Shown here: positions 1 through 10,034 of the stretch, one piece after another | How positions within the stretch are numbered: position 1 is the first letter of the stretch | How the letters are laid out: each line of letters starts with the position of its first letter | Assembly (NCBI RefSeq): GCF_900111365.1 | Contig: NZ_FOGZ01000017.1 | Coordinates: forward strand, 1 to 64,000 | Length of the DNA stretch: 64,000 bases | Reading direction: 5' to 3' | Source of the DNA: Propionibacterium cyclohexanicum | Lineage (GTDB): Bacteria > Actinomycetota > Actinomycetes > Propionibacteriales > Propionibacteriaceae | The notes under the pieces: generated by a model | The model's input: the letters and a program-made list of their open reading frames with translations, nothing else | Databases searched by the model: none | Told to the model about the DNA's origin: nothing | Translations under genes and position numbers: made by a program

Positions 1-576
1 ATCCTCGGAAGGCCTCGGCCACTATCCGGGCACCGACGCGCCGCGCCCTCCCACCACGGCTGCTGCGTCGCCTACACCCTCATCTGGGAAGAGCCAGGAA
101 ATCCTGTCCACACCATCGGTGAGCTACCCGCGGTCGGCTCCACCGCACCCGATTTCGACCTCGTCGGCGCGGATCTGTCCGATATCAAGCTGAGCGACTT
201 CTCGGGACGTCGTGTTGTGCTCAACATCTTCCCGAGCCTCGACACCGACACCTGTGCGCGCAGCGTGCGGCGCTTCAACGAGCTGGCTGCCGGGCTCGAC
301 AACACCACTGTGCTGTGCATCTCGAAGGATCTGCCCTTCGCGGCCGGTCGTTTCTGCACCGCCGAGGGCATCGAGAATGTGCTGACGGCTTCTGCTTTTC
401 GCACCCACCGTTTCTCGGAGGACTACGGCGTGCGCCTCGTCGACGGTCCGCTGGCGGGCCTGTTCGCCCGCAGCGTTGTCGTCGTCGACGAGTCCGGGAA
501 GGTCGCCTACACCCAACTCGTGTCCGAGATCGCGGACGAGCCGGACTACGACAAGGCCTTGGCTGCTCTCAAGTGA
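1..576 (+). CDS. tpx: thiol peroxidase (Tpx), 5' end unclear or outside window
   Basis: Atypical 2-Cys peroxiredoxin that reduces alkyl hydroperoxides and H2O2 in the cytosol using thioredoxin. From about base 103 the frame reads the family start region ([16 protein letters not shown]), then the active-site segment FPSLDTDTC with the peroxidatic Cys and, about 34 residues on, the resolving Cys in [12 protein letters not shown]. The C-terminus is complete. No in-frame ATG, GTG or TTG lies between base 1 and the internal ATG at 217, yet homology begins near base 103, so the true start is upstream of the window or has been lost. A short internal start at 217 would remove the N-terminal part of the fold and is not believed. 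Function is firm; the 5' boundary is not. Confidence 0.85.
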   Translation: MLGRPRPLSGHRRAAPSHHGCCVAYTLIWEEPGNPVHTIGELPAVGSTAPDFDLVGADLSDIKLSDFSGRRVVLNIFPSLDTDTCARSVRRFNELAAGLDNTTVLCISKDLPFAAGRFCTAEGIENVLTASAFRTHRFSEDYGVRLVDGPLAGLFARSVVVVDESGKVAYTQLVSEIADEPDYDKALAALK

Positions 577-666
577 GTCGAGCTGCGGCCGGTCCCTCGC
601 GTGAGACCGGCCGCGAGCGCTCTGGAGTAGATCGGCTGGGGCCGCCTTCAGCGGCCCGGGGGTAGA

Positions 667-1413
667 TCAGCTGGTCACACCCTGCACCGAGTCGACGGCA
701 TCGCCCAGCACGGTGTCGATCGAGTCATGGATCACGAGTTGCGCCCGTCGGTCGGCGGGGGTGGCCGACTTGTTGATGAGCACCAGATGTTCGCCGGTGA
801 AGTGGTCGACCAGGCCGGCGGCGGGGTGGACATTGAGCGAGGTCCCCCCGACAAGCAGCACGTCCGCCGCGCGGATCGCCTCCAGTGCAGCCTCCATCAC
901 CTGGGCTTCCAGGGGCTCCTCATAGAGCACGACGTCCGGCTTGATGATGCCCTGGCAGTGGCTGCAGCGCGGTATCCCGGTCGAGTTGGCCACGGCCGCG
1001 AGCGGGAAGCGGTGGCCACAGTCGACACAGTGATTGCGCAATACGCTGCCATGCAGCTCGAATACCGTGCGTGATCCCGCGAGCTGGTGCAGGCCATCGA
1101 TGTTCTGCGTCACGACGGCGCTCAGCACGCCGCTCTTCTCGAGACTCGCGAGGGCACGATGGGCGCGATTGGGGCGCGCCTGGGGGTGGAGCAGGTAGGT
1201 GCGGTAAAAGTCATAGAAATCCTCGGGATGATCGCGCCAGCAGCTGCGGGACAGCATGTACTCCGGTGGTCGGCTGCTACCCGAGCTCAACGCATAGAGT
1301 CCGGTCGCAGAGCGGAAATCCGGTATTCCACTGGGCGTGGAGACCCCTGCGCCACCGAAGAAGACCGCATTGCGGGCTCCTGACAGAATGCGCTGCAGAA
1401 GGGCGGTGCTCAT
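667..1413 (-). CDS. cobB: Sir2-family NAD-dependent protein deacylase
   Basis: Sirtuin of 248 residues that removes acyl groups from lysines using NAD+, giving nicotinamide and O-acyl-ADP-ribose. The N-terminal NAD loop GGAGVSTPSGIPDFRS, the TQNIDGLHQLAG segment with the catalytic-loop Asn/Asp, and the base His in ELHGS are all present. Four zinc ligands follow (CVDC and, after about 16 residues, CSHC), then VLLVGGTSLNVHPAAGL for ribose binding. The ATG follows an AAGGTGG ribosome site. It is transcribed alone, convergent with tpx and divergent from the LCP gene at 1526. Substrates cannot be read from the sequence; acetyl-CoA synthetase is the usual bacterial target. Confidence 0.92.
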   Translation of the reverse strand: MSTALLQRILSGARNAVFFGGAGVSTPSGIPDFRSATGLYALSSGSSRPPEYMLSRSCWRDHPEDFYDFYRTYLLHPQARPNRAHRALASLEKSGVLSAVVTQNIDGLHQLAGSRTVFELHGSVLRNHCVDCGHRFPLAAVANSTGIPRCSHCQGIIKPDVVLYEEPLEAQVMEAALEAIRAADVLLVGGTSLNVHPAAGLVDHFTGEHLVLINKSATPADRRAQLVIHDSIDTVLGDAVDSVQGVTS

Positions 1414-1525
1414 GGCACCACCTTAGGCGGGTCTCGCTCCTCACGGCGCGGGTCGTGCCTCCGCCCGGGGCAGCGCCTCCACAGCTTGGGGGGCGACACT
1501 TGGGCAAACTCCGGAGGATCATGAG

Positions 1526-3166
1526 ATGAGCGAAGAACTGCCCGTTGACCACCCGTATCGCCCGCGTCGCCGGCTACACCGGCGGCGCCGGATCCTTGCG
1601 CTGGCCGCCCTCGGCCTGGCGCTTGTCCTTGTCGCCGCGCTCGCCGCCGTCGGCATCTATCTATGGCGCGCCGACAGCGGAATCAGACGTTCCTCGGCAA
1701 TCGTGAAGTCGGGCGCGCCGGTGTCGGGCGAACTCAATCTTCTGGTCATGGGGCTCGATTCGCGCGTCGACGTCAACGGCAATCCATTGCCGGCCGCCGC
1801 ATATGAGGCCCTGCACTCGGGGGACGAGAGCGATGGTGGCCTGAACTCGAATGTCCTCATGTATGTGCACGTGCCGGCAGGCGGCGCCGCAGCCACGGTC
1901 ATTGCGATTCCGCGCGACGATTATGTCGACCTCCCCGGCTGCCCGGATGGGGAATGCAAGGCCAAGATCAAGGAGGCCTATGGTCTGGCGGCCGACCAGA
2001 AGTCCAAGGAGCTGGCAGCCGAGGGTCATACGGATGCAGCGGCCTACCAGGCGTCGCGCGACGCCGGGCGTGCCGAACAGGTTGCAGCCGTCGAGCAGTT
2101 TCTCGGTGTCCAGATCGACCACTTCGTCGAGGTGACGATGGTCGCCTTCCTACAGATAGCACAGGTGGTCCAGCCCATCACGGTATGCGTCAAGGAGAAC
2201 ACCGTCGACACCTACTCGGGAGCCGACTTCAAGGCGGGCACACAGCAGATCGACGCCGATCAGGCGGTCGCTTTCGTACGGCAGCGCCGCGACACGAGCA
2301 ATCCCGGTCTGGAGTTCACCGATCTCGACCGGTCCAGGCGTCAGCAGGCATTCATCGCCTCGCTGTTCACGAAGCTCAAGCAGACCAATGTCCTGACGAA
2401 TCCCGCCACGCTGAACCGGCTCGTCAAGGTGGCCCAGCAGAACACCGTCATCGACTCCCAGCTGGGCATCTCCGATCTCACCTCCTTGGCGTCCTCGATG
2501 GACGGCTCGAAGATGCATTTCTACACGCTGCCCATCGCCAGGTTCGGCACCGATTCGGCGGGCCAGTCGGTGAACATCGTGGACGTTTCCGCTGTGCGCG
2601 CCATCGTGGCAAAGCTCCTCGCCCCACCGGCAGCCTCCTCGGCACCGGCCACTGCAGCGCCCACCTCGTCGCCGGCCACTGCAGCGCCCACCTCGTCGCC
2701 GGCCACTGCAGCGCCCTCGTCGGCGGCCGAGGAGACCTTCGGCACCGGCACGACGGTGTCGGTGGTCAACGGCTCGGGAGCCTCCGGTGCGGCGGCCTCG
2801 CTCATCCGAGAGCTGGGTCACTACGGTTTCGGGGCCGGTACCGCCAGCACGGCGTCCAGCCGGGTGGCAGACTCAAGCCTCGTCTATGCCAGTGGCTCGC
2901 AGCAGGTGGCCCAGAGGCTCGCCACCCTGATCGGCATCGATGACCTGCGCGAGGACGACGATCTGGGTGCCGGGGAGATCAAGGTGACCATCGGGACGTC
3001 CTTCGACTGGAGTTCGCCCTCGGCGGGGACCAGCAGCACCGCTGGCACCAGCGCACCGGAGAGCTCCCTGCCCAGTCCGGTATCGGCCACCGGTGGGGGA
3101 ACCACCGGTCCGGCGCCGACCGATCTCACCGAGATGGCCGGCGGCGGGGTGCCCTGTGTGAAGTGA
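1526..3166 (+). CDS. LytR-CpsA-Psr (LCP) family protein with C-terminal LytR_C domain
   Basis: Membrane-anchored enzyme of 546 residues expected to transfer lipid-linked glycopolymers onto peptidoglycan outside the cell. A basic N-terminus and one membrane segment (about residues 18-48) precede the LCP domain (LNLLVMGLDSR, AIPRDDYV, AYGLA, VRQRRDT). A Pro/Ala/Thr/Ser linker carries three copies of PATAAPTSS near residue 375, and a LytR_C domain follows (VSVVNGSGASGAAASLIREL). The tail is Ser/Thr rich. GGAGG lies 10 bases before the ATG; another ATG 5 bases earlier is out of frame. The linker is encoded by a 27-bp tandem repeat that could vary in copy number. The exact polymer is unknown. Confidence 0.9.
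   Translation: MSEELPVDHPYRPRRRLHRRRRILALAALGLALVLVAALAAVGIYLWRADSGIRRSSAIVKSGAPVSGELNLLVMGLDSRVDVNGNPLPAAAYEALHSGDESDGGLNSNVLMYVHVPAGGAAATVIAIPRDDYVDLPGCPDGECKAKIKEAYGLAADQKSKELAAEGHTDAAAYQASRDAGRAEQVAAVEQFLGVQIDHFVEVTMVAFLQIAQVVQPITVCVKENTVDTYSGADFKAGTQQIDADQAVAFVRQRRDTSNPGLEFTDLDRSRRQQAFIASLFTKLKQTNVLTNPATLNRLVKVAQQNTVIDSQLGISDLTSLASSMDGSKMHFYTLPIARFGTDSAGQSVNIVDVSAVRAIVAKLLAPPAASSAPATAAPTSSPATAAPTSSPATAAPSSAAEETFGTGTTVSVVNGSGASGAAASLIRELGHYGFGAGTASTASSRVADSSLVYASGSQQVAQRLATLIGIDDLREDDDLGAGEIKVTIGTSFDWSSPSAGTSSTAGTSAPESSLPSPVSATGGGTTGPAPTDLTEMAGGGVPCVK
2645..2723 (+). repeat. 27-bp tandem repeat in the LCP linker
   Basis: Units start at 2645, 2672 and 2699. The first two are identical and the third is shortened and diverged. 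The period is a multiple of three, so gain or loss of a unit keeps the frame and only changes the length of the Pro/Ala/Thr/Ser linker between the LCP and LytR_C domains. Confidence 0.9.
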
Positions 3167-3249
3167 GCCGGGCCTGCGTCCCGAAGAGGCCGGAGAGCCT
3201 GCGGGCTCTCGCCGGGCGAACGAAATCCGCGACGCCAGGGACAGGCGAT

Positions 3250-3291
3250 CGCCCGGTGTGCGGGTCGGGTGACAGGCCCACACACCGGGCG
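3250..3291. terminator. bidirectional terminator-like hairpin between LCP gene and argG
   Basis: CGCCCGGTGTG (3250-3260) and CACACCGGGCG (3281-3291) are perfect 11-bp inverted arms around a 20-base loop. The site lies between the convergent ends of the LCP gene and argG. There is no long T-run, as is common in high-GC actinobacteria. A smaller 7-bp hairpin (GAGAGCC/GGCTCTC) lies about 45 bases before it. Confidence 0.65.
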
Positions 3292-3310
3292 GGATTTGTG
3301 CCGAGGTCAG

Positions 3311-4801
<1,491 letters not shown>

Positions 4802-4878
4802 CTATGCCCTTCGGCGAATAACTATGCGTAAGTTGCCGCGTCGCGCCGGTCGGTCCTCGTGGATGCCACAACTGCAGC

Positions 4879-5853
4879 TCAGCTGTTCACGAGGATGATC
4901 TTTCCCATCTGCTCGCCGGACTCGAGGAGAGCGTGCCCGCGAGCTGCCTGGTCGAAGGGGACCCGGGTCTGGTGGCCGGGGACGATCTGGCCCGAGCTGA
5001 TCATCGGCCAGACGACCTGCTCGACTCTCCGGCAGATCTGTGCCTTCTGCTCCGGCGTGCGAAAACGCAGGTTCGTCGCGGTGACCGTGCCGCGCCGGTT
5101 CAGCAGCTCGGCGATGTTGAGAGTGCCCCGCGTGCCCTTCTGCATCCCGATGATGACCAACCTGCCGTCCAGCGCGAGCGAGCTCACGTTCATCTCGAGG
5201 TACTTCGCGCCGATGATGTCGAGGATCACGTCGACGCCACGGTCCTGGGTGGCCACCATCACTGCTGAGTGCCAGTCCTCGTGATAGTCGAAACCCTCGT
5301 CGGCGCCAAGGCTGCGGCAGTAGTCGAGCTTGCTCTGGGTGCCGGCTGTCACGAACACCCGGGCCCCCAATGCCTTGGCGTACTGGATGGCGAAACTCCC
5401 CACTCCGCCGGCGCCACCGTGGATGAGGACGGTCTGACCGGAGCCGAGCTTCACATGGTCGAAGTTGGAGACCACTGTTGCCGCGACCTCCACGAGGCCG
5501 GCCGCGACGAGCGGGTCGATACCCTGCGGCAGGCTCAGCAGCTGGCCGGCCGGCACGACGAAGTACTCGGCATAGGCCCCACCGGCCAGGAGTGCGAGGG
5601 TCTGTTCGCCGACCTCGTGGCCACTCACTGCCTCGCCAAGGGCTTCGATCACTCCCAGCGCTTCCAGCCCCATCACATCCGTCACCCCCGGCGGCGGCGG
5701 ATAGTGCCCCTCGCGTTGCAAGATATCGGCGCGGTTGATTCCAGCCGCCTGGGTGCGCACGAGCACCTCGCCCGGCCCCGGCTGCGGCGTGGGAACCGAG
5801 ATCAACTCCAGTTTCTCCGAGCCGCCTGGCTCGCTCACTGCGATTGCGTGCAT
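4879..5853 (-). CDS. zinc-type alcohol dehydrogenase-like NAD(P)H quinone oxidoreductase
   Basis: Medium-chain reductase of 324 residues, PIG3/QOR type. It has the GroES-like N-terminal fold (GEVLVRTQAAGINRADILQR, HYPPPPG) and a Rossmann domain with GGAGGVGSFAIQYAKALGA for NADPH. No catalytic-zinc ligands of true alcohol dehydrogenases are seen, which fits the zinc-free quinone reductase branch. The start is ATG 5853 (MHAIAVSEPGG). The frame stays open to 6153, but that extension runs through the tRNA-Ser gene and is not protein. Substrate is probably a quinone or enone; not determinable further. Confidence 0.88.
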   Translation of the reverse strand: MHAIAVSEPGGSEKLELISVPTPQPGPGEVLVRTQAAGINRADILQREGHYPPPPGVTDVMGLEALGVIEALGEAVSGHEVGEQTLALLAGGAYAEYFVVPAGQLLSLPQGIDPLVAAGLVEVAATVVSNFDHVKLGSGQTVLIHGGAGGVGSFAIQYAKALGARVFVTAGTQSKLDYCRSLGADEGFDYHEDWHSAVMVATQDRGVDVILDIIGAKYLEMNVSSLALDGRLVIIGMQKGTRGTLNIAELLNRRGTVTATNLRFRTPEQKAQICRRVEQVVWPMISSGQIVPGHQTRVPFDQAARGHALLESGEQMGKIILVNS

Positions 5854-6005
5854 GATCCAAGGATGCCAGAGCCCTCGGGCGCCAGGTTGCCGGCGAGGCA
5901 CCGTGCCGGTGCGATCGTGGCATCTGGGCGCGGCGGCGCCGAGATGCCGGGCGGCCCGGGCAGCGGCGTGTCGGCTACGATGAGTGCGCGCCCGCAAGGC
6001 GCATT

Positions 6006-6088
6006 GGCGAGGTCGCATAGTGGACGAGTGCAGCCGCCTTGAAAGCGGCCGAGCGAAAGCTCCGTGGGTTCGAATCCCACCCTCGCCG
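6006..6088 (+). tRNA. tRNA-Ser(UGA)
   Basis: Acceptor GGCGAGG pairs with CCTCGCC, there is a long variable arm as in class II tRNAs, the anticodon loop CTTGAAA gives UGA, and the T-arm reads GTGGGTTCGAATCCCAC. The 3' CCA is not encoded. Confidence 0.97.
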
Positions 6089-6110
6089 CTGCTTGCCATG
6101 AAGGGGAGAC

Positions 6111-6545
6111 ATGAATCGCTACGTGCTGCGTCCTCGTCCGCCCCGCCGCGCACTGGTGCTCGGCGTCGCGGCCACCGTGCTGGGCCTGGCCGCGGGGATC
6201 CTCGGCATCGTTCTCGACTGGGCCCTCGTCGTCGTGATCCTGGGGTTGGTCGTGCTGGCCGCGGGGATCGCTGTGCTGGCGCTGCTCGCCTACTCGCTGG
6301 CCCATCACAGTCTCCACGTCGACCTGGACGAGGTGGGATTCCGGGTCCATGGACCGGGGCTGGACAAGAGGGGCAGCTGGGCGCACGTCACCCGCGTCGC
6401 GTTGACCCCGGACGGCTCTCGCCTGGTGATTGCCTCCGGTGCGATCAAGCGCACCTACATCATCTGCTCCAATGGCGGCGATGATCCTGTGATGAAGGCG
6501 GTCGTCGCCGATATTGCATCGCGTGTCGCTGCGATCAGCGCTTGA
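6111..6545 (+). CDS. small two-helix membrane protein, unknown function
   Basis: 144 residues. Two hydrophobic segments (about 15-37 and 40-65) are followed by a soluble part of about 75 residues with alternating strands (HVDLDEVGFRVHG, WAHVTRVALTPDGSRLVI). The layout of two helices plus a small beta domain resembles bacterial PH-like membrane proteins and the protein at 30155. A GGGGAGAC ribosome site precedes the ATG. It starts 22 bases after tRNA-Ser(UGA) and may share its transcript. No catalytic motif is visible. Confidence 0.7.
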   Translation: MNRYVLRPRPPRRALVLGVAATVLGLAAGILGIVLDWALVVVILGLVVLAAGIAVLALLAYSLAHHSLHVDLDEVGFRVHGPGLDKRGSWAHVTRVALTPDGSRLVIASGAIKRTYIICSNGGDDPVMKAVVADIASRVAAISA

Positions 6546-6630
6546 GGCGCTGTCTGGGGCGCCGGTTCACCGGCGAGAGCCGAGCTGCCCCGGCCCTCGG
6601 GGGCACCGATCCGGGGGCACCGATCCGGTC

Positions 6631-8529
6631 TCACTTCGCGGGGGTGAAGGAGCACACATCGGCCAGGTTCTCCTGGGGTGCCACCGAGGGCGAGGCCTCG
6701 GGCTGCGGGGCGAGGGCGCTGGCCTGCTCCACGCTCGGCTGGGGATCGGCGCTGGGCTGTGCGCCAGCCGCGGCAGTGCTCGGTGCAGGCGCCGGCGTGA
6801 TGCCCTCGCTCGAGTCGATCGCTGAGGTGATGGCGGCGCGCATCGCCGGGTAGTCGGGGTTTCCGGGCACGATCTCATTGGCCACCGGGGTGCCGTCCAG
6901 GCTTTGCGCGAAGACGACGCGGGTCACCTGGGCGTCCTTCACCTTCAGCGCCAGGTCGGCGATGTCATCGAGCAGGTTCTCGGGGATGTCGGTGCTCATC
7001 ATGTTCTGGCCTGCCGAGGCGATCGCCTCGTAGCGGGTGAGCATGGTCTGGGGATTGGCCTGCTTGACCACCGCATTGATGAGGCAGCTCTGGCGCCGCA
7101 TGCGTCCATAGTCGTAGTCGGGGTCATTGCAGCGGCTGCGGGCGTACCACATGGCGTCCGCGCCGTTCAGATGCTGATTCGCGCCGACGTTCAGATGCCC
7201 GTCGACGCCACAGGCCTCGGTACCGTAGCCGTCGACGTGGCCGCCCTTGGCGATCGGGAAGTTCACGTTGACCGTCACGCCGCCCATGGCGTCCACGAGC
7301 TTCTGGATCCCGTCGATGTTGATCATCACGAAGTAGTCGACAGACAGCCCGGTGATCCCGCTCACCGCCAGCTTGGTGGCGTCTGCGCCCTTGTAGTCGG
7401 TGTCCTGAAACAGCTCAGGGTGCTCCTGTGGCACCTCGTTCCACACGGCGTTGAGCATGTAGGAGTCCTCGCTGCCGGTGACCCCGTCCCAGATGCGTCC
7501 ATGGGGATAGACCTTGGCCAGGTCCGAGCCGGGCGGGAAGGGCACGTTCTCGAGGTTGCGGGGCAGCTGGATGAGAACCGTATTGCCGGTGTGGGTGTCG
7601 ATCGAGGCGAGGATGACGGTGTCGGTGCGCAGGCCCAGCTCCGTGTCACGGCCAGCACCGGAGTCGCCTCCCAGCAGCAGGATGTTGAGCCTTTCCTTGT
7701 CGGCGAAGGGATTGGCCTCGTTGGTGATGTGCGGGCGGGTCTTGGAACGCGCGTTGTCGTTGCCGAATACATCGGCGATCACCGAACCCGTGGTGAAGGA
7801 GTAGGCAGACCCGAGACCGGTGGGGGTGGCCACCAGGACCGACATGACGAACACGAGCGTGGCGCCGATGATCCGCTGGGCCCTGGTCATCCGCGCCGGT
7901 CGCGCGGTGAGATAGGTCCCCACCACGAGCGCCACCCACAGCACGGCGGCGATGGCCAGCGCGATGCCCAGCACGGTGAATTTGGTCGAGCTCATGACCA
8001 GGCCGACGAGGATCTGGGGACGAAGCCACGCCGCCAGCCCCACGGACATCGCCCCGAGCAGGCAGATGAGGAAGATGGTGAGGCCCGCCAGGGTACGTCG
8101 GGTGCCGAGCAGCCCGGTGCCGGGGATGAGGGTGCCGATCGTGGTGCGTAACGCAGTGCTGCCGAAGCCGCCAGGATGCTCGTGACCGGATCGCACACCC
8201 GAGCCCCGTTGGCCGGCCTGGCTTCGGGCCCGGGCGCCGCTGCCCACCGAGGCGGGCGCCGGTGGCTCGCGCAGTCCCTCGCGTTCCACGTCGTAGGGCA
8301 TCTCGGCGCCGGGATTGGCAGCTGCGGAATCCGGGCCAGCAGGCGGTGTCTGCGAGAACGGTGCCTGCGAGAACGGTGCCTGCGAGAACAAGGCTCGCTG
8401 CGGGGAACCGTGGTGGCCGGCGTCGGGGGTCTCGGCTGCAGGACGCGCATACCGCGGCACGTAGTGCTCAGGGCGCTCGGAGCCTTCGGACTCGTCGCCG
8501 GAGCCGCGTGTGGTTCGTCGTGTGGCCAT
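6631..8529 (-). CDS. LCP family protein with extended cytoplasmic N-terminus and several membrane segments
   Basis: 632 residues, second LCP-type wall polymer ligase in the window. The first 150 residues are hydrophilic, rich in Pro/Ser/Gly, with a triple FSQAP/FSQTP repeat. Three hydrophobic stretches follow (roughly 175-270) instead of the usual single one. The LCP domain comes next (NILLLGGDSGAGRDTELGL, RTDTVILAS, LIQLPRN, WYARSRCNDPDYDYGR) and a Pro/Ala tail ends the protein. ATG 8529 has an AGAGG ribosome site; the frame continues to 8679 but without a better start. It is convergent with the gene at 6111. No LytR_C domain is present. Confidence 0.88.
   Translation of the reverse strand: MATRRTTRGSGDESEGSERPEHYVPRYARPAAETPDAGHHGSPQRALFSQAPFSQAPFSQTPPAGPDSAAANPGAEMPYDVEREGLREPPAPASVGSGARARSQAGQRGSGVRSGHEHPGGFGSTALRTTIGTLIPGTGLLGTRRTLAGLTIFLICLLGAMSVGLAAWLRPQILVGLVMSSTKFTVLGIALAIAAVLWVALVVGTYLTARPARMTRAQRIIGATLVFVMSVLVATPTGLGSAYSFTTGSVIADVFGNDNARSKTRPHITNEANPFADKERLNILLLGGDSGAGRDTELGLRTDTVILASIDTHTGNTVLIQLPRNLENVPFPPGSDLAKVYPHGRIWDGVTGSEDSYMLNAVWNEVPQEHPELFQDTDYKGADATKLAVSGITGLSVDYFVMINIDGIQKLVDAMGGVTVNVNFPIAKGGHVDGYGTEACGVDGHLNVGANQHLNGADAMWYARSRCNDPDYDYGRMRRQSCLINAVVKQANPQTMLTRYEAIASAGQNMMSTDIPENLLDDIADLALKVKDAQVTRVVFAQSLDGTPVANEIVPGNPDYPAMRAAITSAIDSSEGITPAPAPSTAAAGAQPSADPQPSVEQASALAPQPEASPSVAPQENLADVCSFTPAK
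8351..8392 (-). repeat. 15-bp tandem repeat encoding FSQAP units
   Basis: TGCGAGAACGGTGCC occurs at 8351-8365 and 8366-8380, with a partial third copy from 8381. It encodes the repeated FSQAP pentapeptide in the cytoplasmic part of the LCP protein. The repeat length preserves the reading frame. Confidence 0.9.
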
Positions 8530-8731
8530 GACACCTCTGTAGCAGTTGGCACTGCAGACGGCATCGACCGTAGCTGCAGGTCTTGGTGGGGCAACCGGCG
8601 GGGCACCTAGCACAACGTGCTCGATCCCAGCGGCTCGGTCAGCGCGACCGGGCGGATACGGCGGCACCGATTCTCCCATGATGCCTCATGAGCCCGTGCC
8701 CATGAAGTCAGGTGGGCGCTTAGGGGTCTCT

Positions 8732-8760
8732 TTGCTCCCCGGGCCCCGACCGGATAGGGT
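8732..8760 (+). promoter_or_regulatory. promoter candidate for tRNA-Ser(GCU)
   Basis: TTGCTC (8732-8737) and TAGGGT (8755-8760) are 17 bases apart and end 12 bases before the mature tRNA, which is a normal distance for a housekeeping sigma promoter. Confidence 0.5.
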
Positions 8761-8771
8761 GAGTTGGCGCT

Positions 8772-8862
8772 GGAGGTGTCGCCTAGTCCGGTCTATGGCG
8801 CCCGCCTGCTAAGCGGGTTTGGGACTTAAATCCCATCGCGGGTTCAAATCCCGCCACCTCCG
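8772..8862 (+). tRNA. tRNA-Ser(GCU)
   Basis: Acceptor GGAGGTG pairs with CACCTCC, the anticodon stem-loop CCCGCCTGCTAAGCGGG gives GCU, a long variable arm is present, and the T-arm reads GCGGGTTCAAATCCCGC. CCA is encoded just after (8863-8865). Confidence 0.97.
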
Positions 8863-9044
8863 CCAGTGAGATGTCCCGGGGCAGTGATGTTCCAGGCCAT
8901 CGAGACAGCCCGGATCCACCTCGTGGGTTCGGGCTGGTGCTTTGTGCGCTCGGGCGCCACGAGCTGGCCCGTGAGCGGGGCGCCACGAGGTAGCCCGTCG
9001 TCCGCCCCCGCTGCACCGGTACCCGGCTCCCGCCATGGCTCGGA

Positions 9045-9074
9045 TTGGCGTTGTCGCAGCCGACGGGGTAGAGT
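9045..9074 (+). promoter_or_regulatory. promoter candidate for tRNA-Arg
   Basis: TTGGCG (9045-9050) and TAGAGT (9069-9074) are 18 bases apart and end 21 bases before the tRNA. The same two hexamers occur before tRNA-Ser(CGA), which strengthens both calls. Confidence 0.5.
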
Positions 9075-9095
9075 CTCTACTCGCTGTACGGCAAA

Positions 9096-9168
9096 GCGCC
9101 CGTAGCTTAATGGATAGAGCATCTGACTACGGATCAGAAGGTTGAGGGTTCAAGTCCCCCCGGGCGCG
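9096..9168 (+). tRNA. tRNA-Arg(ACG)
   Basis: Acceptor GCGCCCG pairs with CGGGCGC, the D-arm reads TAGCTTAATGGATAGAGCA, the anticodon stem-loop CTGACTACGGATCAG gives ACG (inosine-modified in bacteria), and the T-arm is GAGGGTTCAAGTCCCCC. CCA is encoded at 9169-9171. The wobble A34 of this tRNA is the substrate of the tadA product at 19686. Confidence 0.97.
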
Positions 9169-9350
9169 CCAGTCGAACCCCCGAGTAGCAATTCTGTGCA
9201 GCAATTCCGGCGTGTCGAGTTGTCGCGTGCACCATCCGCCCAGCTCCTCGGCTGGCGCCGTTCTGGCCGAGTGCTCCTGCGTCCTCACGGCTGGCTGGCG
9301 CAACGGATCGCGGACGATCCGCGGGACCCTGGACGGCTAGGCTGTATGCC

Positions 9351-10034
9351 GTGACCGAGCGCAGACATGTCCTGATCACCGGAGCAACGCGCGGCATCGG
9401 CCGCGCCATCGCCGAGGAACTTGCTCCGCACTGGCACATCCTCGTGGGCGGGCGGCGCCGCGAGGCAGTGGATCAGGTGGTCGCGCAGCTACCCAGCGCC
9501 GAGCCCTTCGTCGCCGAACTCACCGATGACGATGCCACCCTCAGCGCCGCATCTGGAATCGGCCGTCTCGACGCGCTCGTGCACTCGGCCGGCATCACGG
9601 TGCTCGGCAACATCGCCGAGCTGACACGCAGCGACTGGCGCGCCCAGTTCGAGCTCAATGTGGTGGCGGTGGCCGAGCTCACCCGTCTGCTGCTGCCACG
9701 TCTGCGCGAGGCCAATGGCCAGGTGATCACCATCAATTCCGGCTCGGGGCTCCGGTCCGCACCGGGCAACGGGAGCTACTGCGCCTCGAAGCATGCACTG
9801 GTGGCCTTCACCGATGCCCTGCGCGAGGAGGAACGCGGACGAGTGCGGGTCACGTCGATTCATCCTGGGAGAGTGGATACGGATATGCAGATCGCCATCC
9901 AGGCGCAACTGGGGCACGAGTACGAGCCGGAGCGCTATCTGGCGCCTCGGGACGTGGCGCGCACAGTTGCGCTCGCCCTGTCGATGGACCCGGGTGCCAA
10001 CCTCGACGTCGTCTCGGTGAGGCCGGCACGATGA
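9351..10034 (+). CDS. short-chain dehydrogenase/reductase
   Basis: Classical SDR of 227 residues. The N-terminal cofactor motif is TGATRGIGRA, the NAG-type segment appears as HSAG, the catalytic Ser lies in TINSGSG, and the YxxxK pair is in YCASKHA. An Arg-rich stretch (GGRRRE) after the second strand favours NADPH. The GTG start is 4 bases after the last upstream stop. Its end overlaps the next gene by 4 bases, so the two are co-translated. Substrate unknown. Confidence 0.9.
   Translation: MTERRHVLITGATRGIGRAIAEELAPHWHILVGGRRREAVDQVVAQLPSAEPFVAELTDDDATLSAASGIGRLDALVHSAGITVLGNIAELTRSDWRAQFELNVVAVAELTRLLLPRLREANGQVITINSGSGLRSAPGNGSYCASKHALVAFTDALREEERGRVRVTSIHPGRVDTDMQIAIQAQLGHEYEPERYLAPRDVARTVALALSMDPGANLDVVSVRPAR

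Noticed and set aside
6546-6630. Repeat GGGGGCACCGATCCG (two copies) and small hairpin between convergent genes
   Set aside because: Short, GC-rich and in a convergent gap; best explained as ordinary terminator sequence, not strong enough to list.
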